Below, one piece after another: positions 7,365-16,146 of a stretch of DNA of 26,079 nt (positions are counted from its first letter, which is position 1; each line of letters begins with the position of its first letter). The translations under genes and the position numbers were made by a program. Under the pieces are notes generated by a model. The model was not told the DNA's origin. It did not search any database and was given only the letters and a program-made list of their open reading frames with translations. Origin of the DNA: Deltaproteobacteria bacterium UBA1386 (GTDB lineage: Bacteria > Desulfobacterota > Syntrophorhabdia > Syntrophorhabdales > Syntrophorhabdaceae). The stretch spans positions 1 through 26,079 of the forward strand of contig DBQU01000117.1 in the NCBI GenBank assembly GCA_002305765.1, read 5' to 3'.

Positions 7365-8189
7365 ATGAACAGGACCGACACTGAAACACGAGGCGACAAG
7401 GGATTCTACAACCGGTCCCTGGAGAGGGCCCTCCAGATCATGTGCGCCTTCACCAGCGAGCGGAACGCCTACACCCTCACGCAGTTGACAGAAGCCGTTC
7501 GGCTGCCCAAGGCCACGACTATCAGGCTCTGCTCCACCCTCATCAAATACGGTTTCATGAAATTCGACCATGCGTCCATGCAGTATTCGCTGGGCATCAA
7601 GCTCTTTGAGCTGGGGAGCATAGTCTACTCATCGCTCTCCCTCAGAAAGACCGCGTCTCCTTTCCTGCACCAGCTCCAGGTAAGGTCGGGGAAGACCTGC
7701 TTCCTGGGTATTCTGGAGAATGACGAACTCGTCTACCTTGACAAGAGGGAAAGCCCCGGGAACCCCATCCGTTTCGCCTCCCAGATAGGCAGGATCCGTC
7801 CGCCCTATTTCGGCATGCTCGGCCAGGTGCTCATGGCCACGCTTCCCGAGGAGGAGGTGGACAAGATCCTGCAGAAGACCCCTCTGGCTTCCCATACGAA
7901 AAAGACCACCACTGACCCCTACGAGTTCCGGGAAAAACTGGCAAGGATACGCAAGCAGGGCTACATCATCGAAGACGGAGAGGCCATCGAAGGCATCTCG
8001 GGTATCGCTGCCCCCATATACAATTTCACGGGGGCTGCAGTTGCTGCAGTCGGCGTGAGCTTCATCTCTTCCTCGGTGGATACGAAAGGCAAGGAGGCCC
8101 TTCTTGCCGAGGTCCTCAAAGCCGCCGATGCCATCTCCCAGGAAATGGGTTACGGGGGGGTCAAGGGTTATTCCGCAACCGGGGGTTGA
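7365..8189 (+). CDS. IclR-family transcriptional regulator
   Basis: A 274-residue regulator. An N-terminal winged helix-turn-helix (about residues 17-75, with LTQLTEAVRLPKATTIRLCSTL) is followed by the IclR ligand-binding domain (about 90-260, with the GMLGQVLMA and GISGIAAPIYN signatures). GAGGTGAAC precedes the ATG at correct distance. It is divergent from dctQMP, and its own upstream region carries palindromic boxes that recur at the dct and hydratase promoters. It probably controls uptake and activation of the imported acid, with that acid or its CoA ester as effector. Whether it represses or activates cannot be decided from sequence, although the operator over the dct start site favours repression. 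Confidence 0.93.
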   Translation: MNRTDTETRGDKGFYNRSLERALQIMCAFTSERNAYTLTQLTEAVRLPKATTIRLCSTLIKYGFMKFDHASMQYSLGIKLFELGSIVYSSLSLRKTASPFLHQLQVRSGKTCFLGILENDELVYLDKRESPGNPIRFASQIGRIRPPYFGMLGQVLMATLPEEEVDKILQKTPLASHTKKTTTDPYEFREKLARIRKQGYIIEDGEAIEGISGIAAPIYNFTGAAVAAVGVSFISSSVDTKGKEALLAEVLKAADAISQEMGYGGVKGYSATGG

Positions 8190-8198
8190 CCGGCCGTT

Positions 8199-11100
8199 TC
8201 ACCTGTCCAGGATTTCGCGGATCTTTGCGAGGAGCTTGTCGATGAGAAGCGGCTTGGCGATGAAGTCGAACTTACCCTCTTCCACACCCTTGTCGAGAAC
8301 GATGTCTCTCGTGTAGCCACTCATGAAGAGTACCCTGGCAAAGGGATCGATCCTGCGTATCTCTTCGTACGCCTCGCGCCCGTTCCTTTTCGGCATGACC
8401 GAATCGAGGATCACCAGGTCTATATCCCTGGTGTCTCTGAAAGATGAGACCGCTTCTTCGCCATCCACGGCCTCGATTATCCTGTAGCCATACTGCCTCA
8501 AGGCGTCGTGCATGAACCTGCGTACTTCCCCGTCGTCCTCGGCGATGAGGATCAACTCGTCTCCCCGCCGGACGGGAACCTCCTGCCGCTCCTGCATGTT
8601 CGCCGTGAGGTCCACGGCGGGAAGATATATATGGAACGTGGTACCCAGGTTGGGCTCGCTGTCAACGGTGACGTATCCGTTGTGCTGTTTCACGATGCCG
8701 TACACGGTGGCAAGGCCGAGCCCCGTGCCCCTGCCCAGTTCCTTGGTGGTGAAAAAGGGGTCGAATATCTTCTCGCGGGTTGCCGCGTCCATGCCTGTGC
8801 CGGTATCGGAAACGCTGACGAGCACGTACCGTCCCGCCTTCCCGAAGCCGAAGGTGCCGATCAATTTGCGGTCCATATCGACCACAGACGTCCCTATCTT
8901 TAGCACCCCTCCCTTTGGCATGGCATCCCGCGCGTTTGTGACCAGATTAAAGAGGATCTGGTCGATCTGGGACCTGTCGGCCATGATTACCGTTCTTTCT
9001 CCGGCGAGGCTCGTGTCAAGGTCGATGTCTTCGGTAAGCAGTCTCTTCAAAAGCTTCTCCGTCGCCCGGATAGCATCGTTCAGGTCAAGAGGCGCCAGGG
9101 TGATGGGTTGCTGCCTGCTGAAGGTCAGGAGACTCCGGGTCAGGTCGGCCGCCTTCTCGGAGGCCGAAAGGACCTGATCGATATAGGGCATGAGCGGGTT
9201 GTCTTTTTCCATCTTCATCTGCACGATGGTGGCATACCCGATGAGAGCCGTTAGTATGTTGTTGAAATCGTGGGCGATACCTCCGGCCAGGGTACCGACT
9301 GACTCCATTTTCTGGGCCTGCCGGAGCTGCGAATGGAGCTTGACCTCCTCCGTTATGTCCCTCTTCAGTGAGATATACCCCGTGAGACCTCCCGAGGAGT
9401 CCATCAAAGGGCTTATGATCGCGTCCTCGTGGATGAGAGCACCGTCTTTTCGCCTGTTGGTGATCTGGCCGGTCCATATGTCTCCGCCCTTGATCGTGTT
9501 CCACAGGTCCTCGTAGAAGGCTGTGTCGTGGACACCGCTCTTGACCAGTCTCGGCGTCTGGCCGATGGCGTCCTCCCGTGAATACCCCAGGATCGCCTCG
9601 AAGGCGGGGTTCACGTACTGGATCACCCCTTCCGCGTCCGTGATGATGACATCCTCCGCAGCCTGCTCGATTGCGATGCTGAGGCGCCTCAAGTCCTCTT
9701 CCGTGCGTTTTCTTCCCGTGATGTCCCGAATGATGGCCTGCAGGTACACCTCTCCGCGGATGTCGATCCTTGTGAGGCTCACCTCGGCGTCAAAGGGTGT
9801 TCCGTCGGCACGGAGGTATTTCCATTCAAAGAATTGCGGAATTCCCTGAAGGCACGCCCTCGTCTTCGCCGAGGCCTCTTCGACGGACTTTCCCCCGCCG
9901 GTCTGGCTCTCAGGCGAAAAGTCCACAAGCGCCTTTCCTACGATCTCATTGCGGCTGCAACCGAACATCTCAAGTGTTTTTCCGTTGCAATCGATGATCG
10001 CATTCCTTGCTATCACTATGGCATCACCCGCCGCCTCGAACAGGGCGTGGAAGCGCTCCTCGCTCATGCGCAGGGTGTCCTCCATCTGCCTGCGCTCCGT
10101 GATGTCCCGCATGAAAGCGCAGGCATACTCCATATCTCCATAACTTAGAAAGCTCGCGCTGACCTCAAGGGAAAAAACGCTTCCATCCTTTCTCGTCGGT
10201 CGAACTTCGAGGAGCAACGAACCGTTCTGCCTGAGCCTCGTCCACGCAGGCGCCCATGCCTCCCGGGGATAGGTGCGGTCCAGATCGAAAACGGTCATCT
10301 TGAGAAGTTCCTCCCGGTCATACCCGAGGGACTCGCAGGCGGCATCGTTGACATAGAATATCGAACCGTCATCCCTCACCCAGATGATCAGGTCCCGCGC
10401 GCGGTCCATGGCGAACTGGGTGAACCGCAGCGACTCCTCGGCCCGTTGCTGCTCCGTGATGTCGACGACGGTGAAGATGCAGGAGTCGGGGTCCGTAAAA
10501 CACAATTGGATGAGAACGTCACGGACCTCGCCGTCCACCCTCACCATTTTCGTTCGAGCCTCTTCCTCGCGGTACAGGATCTCGCCCACCCTCTCATATT
10601 CTTCAGGACTTTCATAGAAGATGGAAGCACTCCGGCCTTGCAGTTCCTCCTGCGTGTAACCCGTGAACCTGCACACCCTTTCATTGACCCACAGGATCTT
10701 TCTGTCCCTGGCCGTGCCGATCCCTATCGGAGAAGCAGCGAGGATCGCGCTCAACGACCTCTCGGACTCGATGATCTTCCTCTCGGCCTCCTTACGTTCC
10801 GTTATGTCGAGCAATGTCCCGATGACGGCGGGTTCTCCCTGATAGACGGTCCGGGAGCTGTAGACTTCGACTGTCCTGATCTCTCCCTGTCTTGTCACCA
10901 ACCTGAATTCGTAGTTCTCGGGCACCAGCTCCCCGGCAAGCCTCCTTTTCATGTTCGCCTCGACAACTGCCCAGTCATCGGGATAGATCACGTCTTTGAG
11001 CCGCATCCTGTCGATCATCTCATCCATGGGGTATCCCAGCATCTCTGATATCCTGGCATTGACATACCTGATAATACCATCCTGTATCAGGTAGACGCCC

Positions 11101-12011
11101 GCCACGGATTTTTCGGCCAGGTCCCGGAACTTGGCCTCCGATTCGAGAAGCGCCTTCTCTGCCTCCTTCCGGACCGAGATGTCCCGGTCAAAAGCGCAGG
11201 ACATAAAGTGCCCGTCAACCTCCAGATAGTTCGTGCTGACCTCAACAGGAAAGGTGCTGCCGTCCTTCCTGACATGACGACCCTCGAATGACAGGAGCCC
11301 AAGGCGCTTCATGTCCTCCTTGTGGCCCTCCCAGTTCTCGAGAAGGAAGTCGGGATCGAGCTCAAAAATGGGCATCCCCAGGAGCTCTTCCCGTGTGAAT
11401 CCGGTCCACTCGCTGGCGCGATCATTGGCATAGACGATACGGCCCTCATCGTTCACCCACAGGATACTGTCCGGGGCCCGGTCCATCGTGAACTGCGTCT
11501 TGCGGAGTGATTCCTGCTTTTCCTTGCGTTCCGTGATATCAAGAAAAAAACCATCCCAGAGAACACTCCCGTCGGGCATGCGCTCCGGCGTGGAACGCGC
11601 CTCGACCCAGATGTACCCGGTACCCTTCAAAAGTCTCAGGATGGTGTGGTAAGGCCTAAGGGATCGTGCCGATTCAAACACTTCTTCCCGAAACCGCTCC
11701 GTATCCTCAGGTGGTATCATGTCAAGGATGCGTGAGGCGTCGCGCATCACGTCCCCCGCGGACAAACCGGTGATCTCCGACAGGTTCTCGTTGACAAAGG
11801 GAAAAGAAAAAGATCCGTCGGGGCCCATCATGAACTGATACACCACCCCGGGCAGGTTCACGACAAGTCTCTTGTACCTCGCCTCGCTTTGCCGGAGCGC
11901 GTCCTCGATGTTCTTGCGGTCGCGCGCGGATCTTTCCAGTTCTTCCACTCTTTTCCTGAGGGCCGACAGCTCATCAGTGATCTCCCGACGCGGTCTTGAT
12001 GTATAATCCAT
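8199..12011 (-). CDS. Soluble hybrid histidine kinase with seven PAS domains and a C-terminal receiver
   Basis: A 1270-residue cytoplasmic sensor with no membrane helix. After a coiled-coil start (12-42) I count seven PAS units beginning near 43, 168, 292, 418, 527, 650 and 776, most ending in DITERK or a variant. The kinase core follows: H-box GGIAHDFNN with H914, N-box with N1026, DTGTG (1069-1073) and GRGTGLGL (1093-1100). A receiver (1151-1270) has acidic residues D1159/D1160, phospho-acceptor D1203 and K1253. PAS2 and PAS5 resemble each other closely (TQF-MDRA-D--I-WV, then RKDGS-F--EVS), indicating internal duplication. All catalytic residues are present. The signal is unknown; several PAS units could bind haem, flavin or small molecules. 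It ends ten bases from the convergent iclR stop. Confidence 0.93.
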   Translation of the reverse strand: MDYTSRPRREITDELSALRKRVEELERSARDRKNIEDALRQSEARYKRLVVNLPGVVYQFMMGPDGSFSFPFVNENLSEITGLSAGDVMRDASRILDMIPPEDTERFREEVFESARSLRPYHTILRLLKGTGYIWVEARSTPERMPDGSVLWDGFFLDITERKEKQESLRKTQFTMDRAPDSILWVNDEGRIVYANDRASEWTGFTREELLGMPIFELDPDFLLENWEGHKEDMKRLGLLSFEGRHVRKDGSTFPVEVSTNYLEVDGHFMSCAFDRDISVRKEAEKALLESEAKFRDLAEKSVAGVYLIQDGIIRYVNARISEMLGYPMDEMIDRMRLKDVIYPDDWAVVEANMKRRLAGELVPENYEFRLVTRQGEIRTVEVYSSRTVYQGEPAVIGTLLDITERKEAERKIIESERSLSAILAASPIGIGTARDRKILWVNERVCRFTGYTQEELQGRSASIFYESPEEYERVGEILYREEEARTKMVRVDGEVRDVLIQLCFTDPDSCIFTVVDITEQQRAEESLRFTQFAMDRARDLIIWVRDDGSIFYVNDAACESLGYDREELLKMTVFDLDRTYPREAWAPAWTRLRQNGSLLLEVRPTRKDGSVFSLEVSASFLSYGDMEYACAFMRDITERRQMEDTLRMSEERFHALFEAAGDAIVIARNAIIDCNGKTLEMFGCSRNEIVGKALVDFSPESQTGGGKSVEEASAKTRACLQGIPQFFEWKYLRADGTPFDAEVSLTRIDIRGEVYLQAIIRDITGRKRTEEDLRRLSIAIEQAAEDVIITDAEGVIQYVNPAFEAILGYSREDAIGQTPRLVKSGVHDTAFYEDLWNTIKGGDIWTGQITNRRKDGALIHEDAIISPLMDSSGGLTGYISLKRDITEEVKLHSQLRQAQKMESVGTLAGGIAHDFNNILTALIGYATIVQMKMEKDNPLMPYIDQVLSASEKAADLTRSLLTFSRQQPITLAPLDLNDAIRATEKLLKRLLTEDIDLDTSLAGERTVIMADRSQIDQILFNLVTNARDAMPKGGVLKIGTSVVDMDRKLIGTFGFGKAGRYVLVSVSDTGTGMDAATREKIFDPFFTTKELGRGTGLGLATVYGIVKQHNGYVTVDSEPNLGTTFHIYLPAVDLTANMQERQEVPVRRGDELILIAEDDGEVRRFMHDALRQYGYRIIEAVDGEEAVSSFRDTRDIDLVILDSVMPKRNGREAYEEIRRIDPFARVLFMSGYTRDIVLDKGVEEGKFDFIAKPLLIDKLLAKIREILDR

Positions 12012-12281
12012 CGCGCTTTTCCCTCGCTGTCATTCTCTTGTTATACACCAGCAACACAAGATACGCCGGTCCGCCTGCTCCCCGGAATGTCCGCGACGAA
12101 AGGCGGCACGCGGTCCGGGAAACGCGCGTATCATAAAAGTTATCGCACAATACACCGGGAAATAAAAGACACCCCTTACGCGAGACCGTGCGGGGTCGCC
12201 ACTGTCGGGGACCTCCCGAATTTCGGATACGATGGCGGCATTCTGCGAAAGACATCAACGATGGTGGGGGATGTGGGAAAG
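12012..12281. other. Intergenic region upstream of the seven-PAS kinase, after tRNA-Glu
   Basis: No gene is supported here. The stretch holds the shared 14-bp motif at 12139-12152 and must carry the kinase promoter. An extended -10-like TGTATAAC lies about 30 bases upstream of the kinase ATG, but without a good -35. I see no clear terminator after the tRNA genes, so read-through into the kinase gene is possible. Confidence 0.4.
12139..12152 (-). promoter_or_regulatory. 14-bp motif shared by the upstream regions of both PAS kinases
   Basis: The minus-strand sequence TATTGTGCGATAAC lies 128 bases upstream of the seven-PAS kinase start. The same 14 bases are found at 19172-19185, 146 bases upstream of the four-PAS kinase, in the same orientation. 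The core is an imperfect palindrome (TTATCG / TTATTG half-sites). A shared regulator site is inferred. Confidence 0.4.
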
Positions 12282-12356
12282 CGTCCCCAGGGGGATTCGA
12301 ACCCCCGTTGCCGGCTTGAAAGGCCGGTGTCCTGGACCAGGCTAGACGATGGGGAC
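12282..12356 (-). tRNA. tRNA-Glu (anticodon UUC)
   Basis: A 75-base cloverleaf on the minus strand. The acceptor stem GTCCCCA pairs with TGGGGAC, followed by discriminator G. The anticodon stem CCGGC/GCCGG holds the loop CTTTCAA, giving anticodon TTC. The T arm GGGGGTTCGAATCCCCC is perfect. CCA is not encoded. It follows tRNA-Lys by 12 bases and is probably cotranscribed. Confidence 0.96.
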
Positions 12357-12368
12357 CCTAAGGTCATA

Positions 12369-12442
12369 TGGGCCGTGAAGGACTTGAACCTTCGACTCTC
12401 TGCTTAAAAGGCAGATACTCTACCAGACTGAGTTAACGGCCC
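12369..12442 (-). tRNA. tRNA-Lys (anticodon UUU)
   Basis: A 74-base cloverleaf on the minus strand. The acceptor stem starts GGGCCGT and closes with ACGGCCC plus discriminator A. The anticodon arm TCTGC-CTTTTAA-GCAGA gives anticodon TTT. The T arm GAAGGTTCAAGTCCTTC is present. CCA is not encoded. It is the first gene after the promoter at 12455-12483. Confidence 0.96.
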
Positions 12443-12454
12443 AAAACGTCCATT

Positions 12455-12483
12455 AACATATGAAAATTTTTCCCCAAAGTCAA
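12455..12483 (-). promoter_or_regulatory. Promoter of the tRNA-Lys/tRNA-Glu unit
   Basis: On the minus strand TTGACT (12478-12483) and TATGTT (12455-12460) are exactly 17 bases apart. The predicted start near 12448 is about six bases before the mature tRNA-Lys 5' end. Confidence 0.75.
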
Positions 12484-12535
12484 GCAGAATGAACCTGATC
12501 AACAGTCTTCACGCGGTCTTCCACACAGTCTTTCA

Positions 12536-12564
12536 TTGACTAGCCCTGATGGTCACCTTATAAT
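12536..12564 (+). promoter_or_regulatory. Consensus sigma-70 promoter of nadCAB
   Basis: TTGACT (12536-12541) and a perfect TATAAT (12559-12564) are exactly 17 bases apart. The nadC ATG begins at 12573, only eight bases after the -10 box, so the expected start (12570-12573) leaves no room for a ribosome binding site. It is divergent from the tRNA promoter. Confidence 0.85.
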
Positions 12565-12572
12565 ATTCCACC

Positions 12573-13394
12573 ATGACCACGGCGATCGAGGATTTTCTCA
12601 GGGAAGATGTAGGGACAGATGATGTGACAACGAACGCCATCGTGCCCGCGCAACATCGCTCCCGTGCGAAGATCGTCGCGAAGGCCCCGGGGGTGATCGC
12701 GGGCCAGGGATTCGCCAAAGAGGTCTTCATGACCCTCGACAGAGACATCGCGTACCGCGAACACAAGGAGGACGGTGAGGCTGTCAGCCCCGGCGATGTC
12801 ATCGCGACAGTGGAGGGCGCCACGAGGGCGATACTCACCGCCGAACGGGTGGCCCTCAATATCCTCCAGAGACTCTCGGGGATCGCCACACTGACGAAGG
12901 TCTTCGTCGATGCCGCGTCGGGCACGAAGGCCCGCATACTGGACACCCGCAAGACAACACCGGGGATGCGTGCCATGGAGAAATATGCCGTCACGATGGG
13001 CGGAGGCACGAACCACCGCAGCAACCTGACGGAGATGGCCCTCATCAAGGAGAACCACGTAGCCGTCGCCGGTTCCATACGCCTGGCCGTCGAACGGGTG
13101 CGAGCGCGGTCTTCCGTCCCGGTGGAGGTCGAGGTGCGCACCATGGAGGAATTGAAGCAGGCGCTCGAAGCGAAGGTGGAACGAATCATGCTCGACAACT
13201 GGGACACCGCATCGATGCGCGACGCCGTCGCCTTCGTTGCCGGTCGGGTGCCGCTGGAGGCATCGGGGAACATGACGGTGGAACGCGTCCGGGAAGTAGC
13301 GGCGACGGGCGTGGACCTCATATCCGTGGGCGCCCTCACCCATTCGGCCCGGGCCCTCGACATGAGCCTCCTGCATGAAGGAGTGGATACGTGA
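12573..13394 (+). CDS. nadC: Nicotinate-nucleotide pyrophosphorylase (quinolinate phosphoribosyltransferase)
   Basis: A 273-residue enzyme converting quinolinate and PRPP to nicotinate mononucleotide, CO2 and pyrophosphate, the third step of de novo NAD synthesis. Signatures: EDVGTDDVTT (11-20), LDTRKTTPGMRAMEKYAV (123-140), GGGTNHR (143-149) with H148/R149, and KENH (159-162). SVGALTHSA (251-259) is in the expected C-terminal position. The start is fixed by an in-frame TAA at 12561; the next ATG (residue 53) would remove conserved sequence. No Shine-Dalgarno precedes it and the promoter is immediately upstream, so the mRNA appears leaderless. Its TGA overlaps the nadA GTG by four bases. Confidence 0.96.
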   Translation: MTTAIEDFLREDVGTDDVTTNAIVPAQHRSRAKIVAKAPGVIAGQGFAKEVFMTLDRDIAYREHKEDGEAVSPGDVIATVEGATRAILTAERVALNILQRLSGIATLTKVFVDAASGTKARILDTRKTTPGMRAMEKYAVTMGGGTNHRSNLTEMALIKENHVAVAGSIRLAVERVRARSSVPVEVEVRTMEELKQALEAKVERIMLDNWDTASMRDAVAFVAGRVPLEASGNMTVERVREVAATGVDLISVGALTHSARALDMSLLHEGVDT

Positions 13395-14446
13395 AGGAAG
13401 AGTTTGCCGTTTCCCTCGAAGAAACGAGAGAAAGGATAAAGACGGCCAGGGAGAGGCTCGGCAAAGACCTTGTCATCCTGGCCCACTACTATCAGAACAT
13501 AGACATCGTGCGCGCCGCCGATTTCGTCGGGGATTCCCTACAGCTCGCCCAGAGAGCGTCGAAGCAGACGGAGGCCCGGTACATCGTCTTCTGCGCCGTC
13601 TCGTTCATGGCGGAGATGGCACGCATCCTCTGCCAGCCTCAGCAGAAGGTCTTCCACCCGGAACTCTCCGCCACGTGCCCCCTGGCGGAGATGGCGGTGA
13701 TCGACGACGTTGAAAAGGCGTGGAAGCTTCTTACCGCCACGGGAAGACGCTTCGTCCCCGTGGTGTACGTGAACTCCCGGGCCGACCTCAAGGCTTTTTG
13801 CGGCAGGAACGGGGGCTTCGTCTGCACCTCGGCGAACGCCAGAAAGGCCATGGAGCACGTTATGGGACAGGACGCGGTGCCCTTTTTCTTCCCCGATGAG
13901 AATTTGGGCCGCAACACCGCCCATGCCATGGGGATCTCCGACGACGAGATGTTCCTGTGGGAGCCCTACGAGGAGATCTCCCCCGACCTCTCCGGGGTCG
14001 CCGGCAAGAAAGTGGTCCTCTGGAGGGGCTTCTGCTATGTTCACGTCGCATTCAAACCATCCGACATTGAAGAGGCTAGAAAGACGCACGGGGACATCAA
14101 CGTTATCGTCCATCCCGAATGCATCCCCGAGGTTGTCAGGCTTTCCGACTACGTTGGCTCGACGAGCTACATCAAAAGCACCGTCGAGGCCGCGGCGCCG
14201 GGAACGAAATGGGCCATCGGGACGGAGATCAATTTTGTGGAGCGCCTCAGGGCCGACCACCCCGACAAGCTCGTCATACCCCTCAAGGAATGGGGGTGCC
14301 GCGAAATGGCAAGGGTCACGCCGCAAAAGTTCCTCGCCGTCCTCGAGAACCTCGTGGAAGGACGGGCCCAGCCGGAGGTGACCGTCGACCCCGAAGACGC
14401 CCGGTACGCGAGGGTCGCCCTGGAAAGGATGCTCGCGATAACGTGA
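13391..14446 (+). CDS. nadA: Quinolinate synthase
   Basis: A 351-residue 4Fe-4S enzyme that condenses iminoaspartate (from NadB) with dihydroxyacetone phosphate to quinolinate. Visible family motifs: AHYYQ (31-35), DFVGDSL (44-50), SFMAEMA (71-77), CTSANA (145-150), HPEC (241-244) and GSTSY-IK (256-262). The three cluster cysteines are C96 (SATCPLAEM), C244 and C303 (WGCREM). The start is GTG at 13391, preceded by AAGGAG seven bases upstream and overlapping the nadC stop as GTGA. The nadB gene follows with the same overlap. Alanine replaces the usual glycine in the CGV-FMAE segment (CAVSFMAE), a minor oddity that probably does not affect function. Confidence 0.96.
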   Translation: MKEEFAVSLEETRERIKTARERLGKDLVILAHYYQNIDIVRAADFVGDSLQLAQRASKQTEARYIVFCAVSFMAEMARILCQPQQKVFHPELSATCPLAEMAVIDDVEKAWKLLTATGRRFVPVVYVNSRADLKAFCGRNGGFVCTSANARKAMEHVMGQDAVPFFFPDENLGRNTAHAMGISDDEMFLWEPYEEISPDLSGVAGKKVVLWRGFCYVHVAFKPSDIEEARKTHGDINVIVHPECIPEVVRLSDYVGSTSYIKSTVEAAAPGTKWAIGTEINFVERLRADHPDKLVIPLKEWGCREMARVTPQKFLAVLENLVEGRAQPEVTVDPEDARYARVALERMLAIT

Positions 14447-16020
14447 AAATGAAGAAGGATGAAACCCACTATTGTGATGTCCTTGTCATCGGGTCCGGCA
14501 TAGCGGGGCTCGCCTGCGCCATATCCGCGGCCGACCTCGGACTCGATGTCATCGTTATATCGAAGGAAGCCTCCATAGCGGAATCGAACACCTTCTACGC
14601 CCAGGGAGGCATCGTGGCCCGGGGGCAGGATGATACGCCGGAGCTGCTTGCCGAAGACATCATCCAGGCCGGCGACGGCATCTCCAATCCCGATGCCGTG
14701 AAGATCGTTGCCTATGAAGGACCCGGGATGGTCGAGGACTTCCTCGTCAAGAAGGTGGGGGTCCCCTTTTCGCGGTCGGGAGAGGACGAATTCGAATTCG
14801 CTCGCGAGGCAAGCCACTCGCGCAGAAGGATACTCCACTCCAAGGATTCCACGGGCAAGGCGATCGAGACGGCCCTCGTGGAGAAGGTGGCGGAATACGG
14901 GAATATCCGGAGCTTCCCCGGCTACCCCGCCATAGACCTTCTTACGATACCCCACCACTCGACGAACCCGCTGGCGCTCTACAGAGAACCCCAGTGCATC
15001 GGTGCCTACGTCCTCAATAACGCGACGGGCCACGTGGAGCGCTTCTTCTCCTCCTACACGGTGCTCGCCACCGGGGGGCTGGGAAGGATCTACCTGCACA
15101 CGACGAACCCTCCCGTCGCGACGGGAGACGGCTTTGCCATGGCCGACCGCGCCGGCGCGCGGCTCATCAACATGGAATACATCCAGTTCCATCCCACAAC
15201 GCTCTTCCACAAGGACGCCGACGGCTTCCTCATCTCCGAGGCCCTTCGCGGAGAGGGGGCGCGGCTAAAGACGAAGGACGGCGTTCCCTTCATGGCAAAC
15301 TACTCCGAACTCGGCGATTTGGCTCCGAGGGATGAGGTCTCCCGCGCCATGTACGAAGAGATGATCAAAAGGGGCGACGCCTACGTCTACCTCGACATCG
15401 CTTCCTACACGGAGATAAACGTCAAGAAACGCTTTCCCATGATATACCAGAGATGCCTCGATTTCGACATCGATATCCAGAAGGTCCCCATCCCCGTCGT
15501 TCCAGCGGCCCACTACAGCTGCGGCGGCGTGCAGGTGGACACATGGGGGAAGACTTCTCTCAGGTGCCTTTACGCGGCCGGAGAAGTTGCCGCCACCGGT
15601 CTTCATGGCGCCAACCGGCTTGCCTCGACGTCCCTTCTGGAAGGGCTCGTATGGGGCATACGCACGGCAAAGGATATCGCGGGGAATTTCAACGGCAACA
15701 AACCCTACAAGGAATCGGACATACCACCCTGGCAATTCCCGGAACGCATCGAGGAGGTCGACCCCGCCCTCATACACCAGGACTGGGTGAGCATCAAATC
15801 CACAATGTGGAACTATGTCGGCATCATCCGCACCGTGCGGAGGCTTCAGCGCGCCTGGGCCGACATCGGCTATCTGAAAAACCGCATAGACGACTTCTAC
15901 CGCAGGGCCCAGCTTGTCCCCATGGTCATAGACCTCCGCAACGGCGTCCGCACCGCCCGCATAGTCGCCGAAGCAGCCCTCAAAAACAACATAAGTCGCG
16001 GCGCCCATTTCATCCGCTAG
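14443..16020 (+). CDS. nadB: L-aspartate oxidase
   Basis: A 525-residue flavoprotein oxidising L-aspartate to iminoaspartate for NadA. The N-terminal FAD loop is VIGSGIAGLA (15-24); STFYAQGG-like SNTFYAQGG (48-56), RGEGARL (269-275), PRDEVSRAM (295-303) and HYSCGG (357-362) are NadB signatures. LHGANRLASTSLLEGLVWG (387-405) distinguishes it from succinate dehydrogenase flavoprotein. I chose GTG 14443, which overlaps the nadA stop as GTGA like the nadC/nadA junction; ATG 14449, two codons later, is equally possible because the ribosome binding site is weak. In an anaerobe fumarate rather than oxygen is the likely electron acceptor. A strong terminator follows, closing nadC-nadA-nadB. Confidence 0.95.
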   Translation: MKMKKDETHYCDVLVIGSGIAGLACAISAADLGLDVIVISKEASIAESNTFYAQGGIVARGQDDTPELLAEDIIQAGDGISNPDAVKIVAYEGPGMVEDFLVKKVGVPFSRSGEDEFEFAREASHSRRRILHSKDSTGKAIETALVEKVAEYGNIRSFPGYPAIDLLTIPHHSTNPLALYREPQCIGAYVLNNATGHVERFFSSYTVLATGGLGRIYLHTTNPPVATGDGFAMADRAGARLINMEYIQFHPTTLFHKDADGFLISEALRGEGARLKTKDGVPFMANYSELGDLAPRDEVSRAMYEEMIKRGDAYVYLDIASYTEINVKKRFPMIYQRCLDFDIDIQKVPIPVVPAAHYSCGGVQVDTWGKTSLRCLYAAGEVAATGLHGANRLASTSLLEGLVWGIRTAKDIAGNFNGNKPYKESDIPPWQFPERIEEVDPALIHQDWVSIKSTMWNYVGIIRTVRRLQRAWADIGYLKNRIDDFYRRAQLVPMVIDLRNGVRTARIVAEAALKNNISRGAHFIR

Positions 16021-16104
16021 CAAGGTCAGGAAAGCTCACAACCATTCCCCCTGCGGCACGCGGGATCGCTTGCTCTCTCTTCCCGCGAAGCCGGATGCGA
16101 ATGC

Positions 16105-16146
16105 GGCCAGTTCCCGGAGGGCTCCGGGAACTGGCCGTGTCTTTCT
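16105..16146 (+). terminator. Rho-independent terminator of the nad operon
   Basis: A 14-bp perfect stem, GGCCAGTTCCCGGA (16105-16118) with TCCGGGAACTGGCC (16123-16136), closes on a four-base loop. It is followed by GTGTCTTTCTCT on the plus strand, about 85 bases after the nadB stop. The opposite side lacks a T-run, so it acts mainly on nadCAB. Confidence 0.85.

Noticed and set aside
12139..12152. TTATCGCACA as a DnaA box
   Set aside because: It has an extra base relative to TTATCCACA and stands alone at each site; no cluster of boxes or dnaA/dnaN genes is near.
12087..12407. Open frame ending in GDSNPRCRLERPVSW-type sequence
   Set aside because: This is the familiar false protein produced by translating across tRNA genes; the tRNA-Glu and tRNA-Lys cloverleaves explain the sequence.
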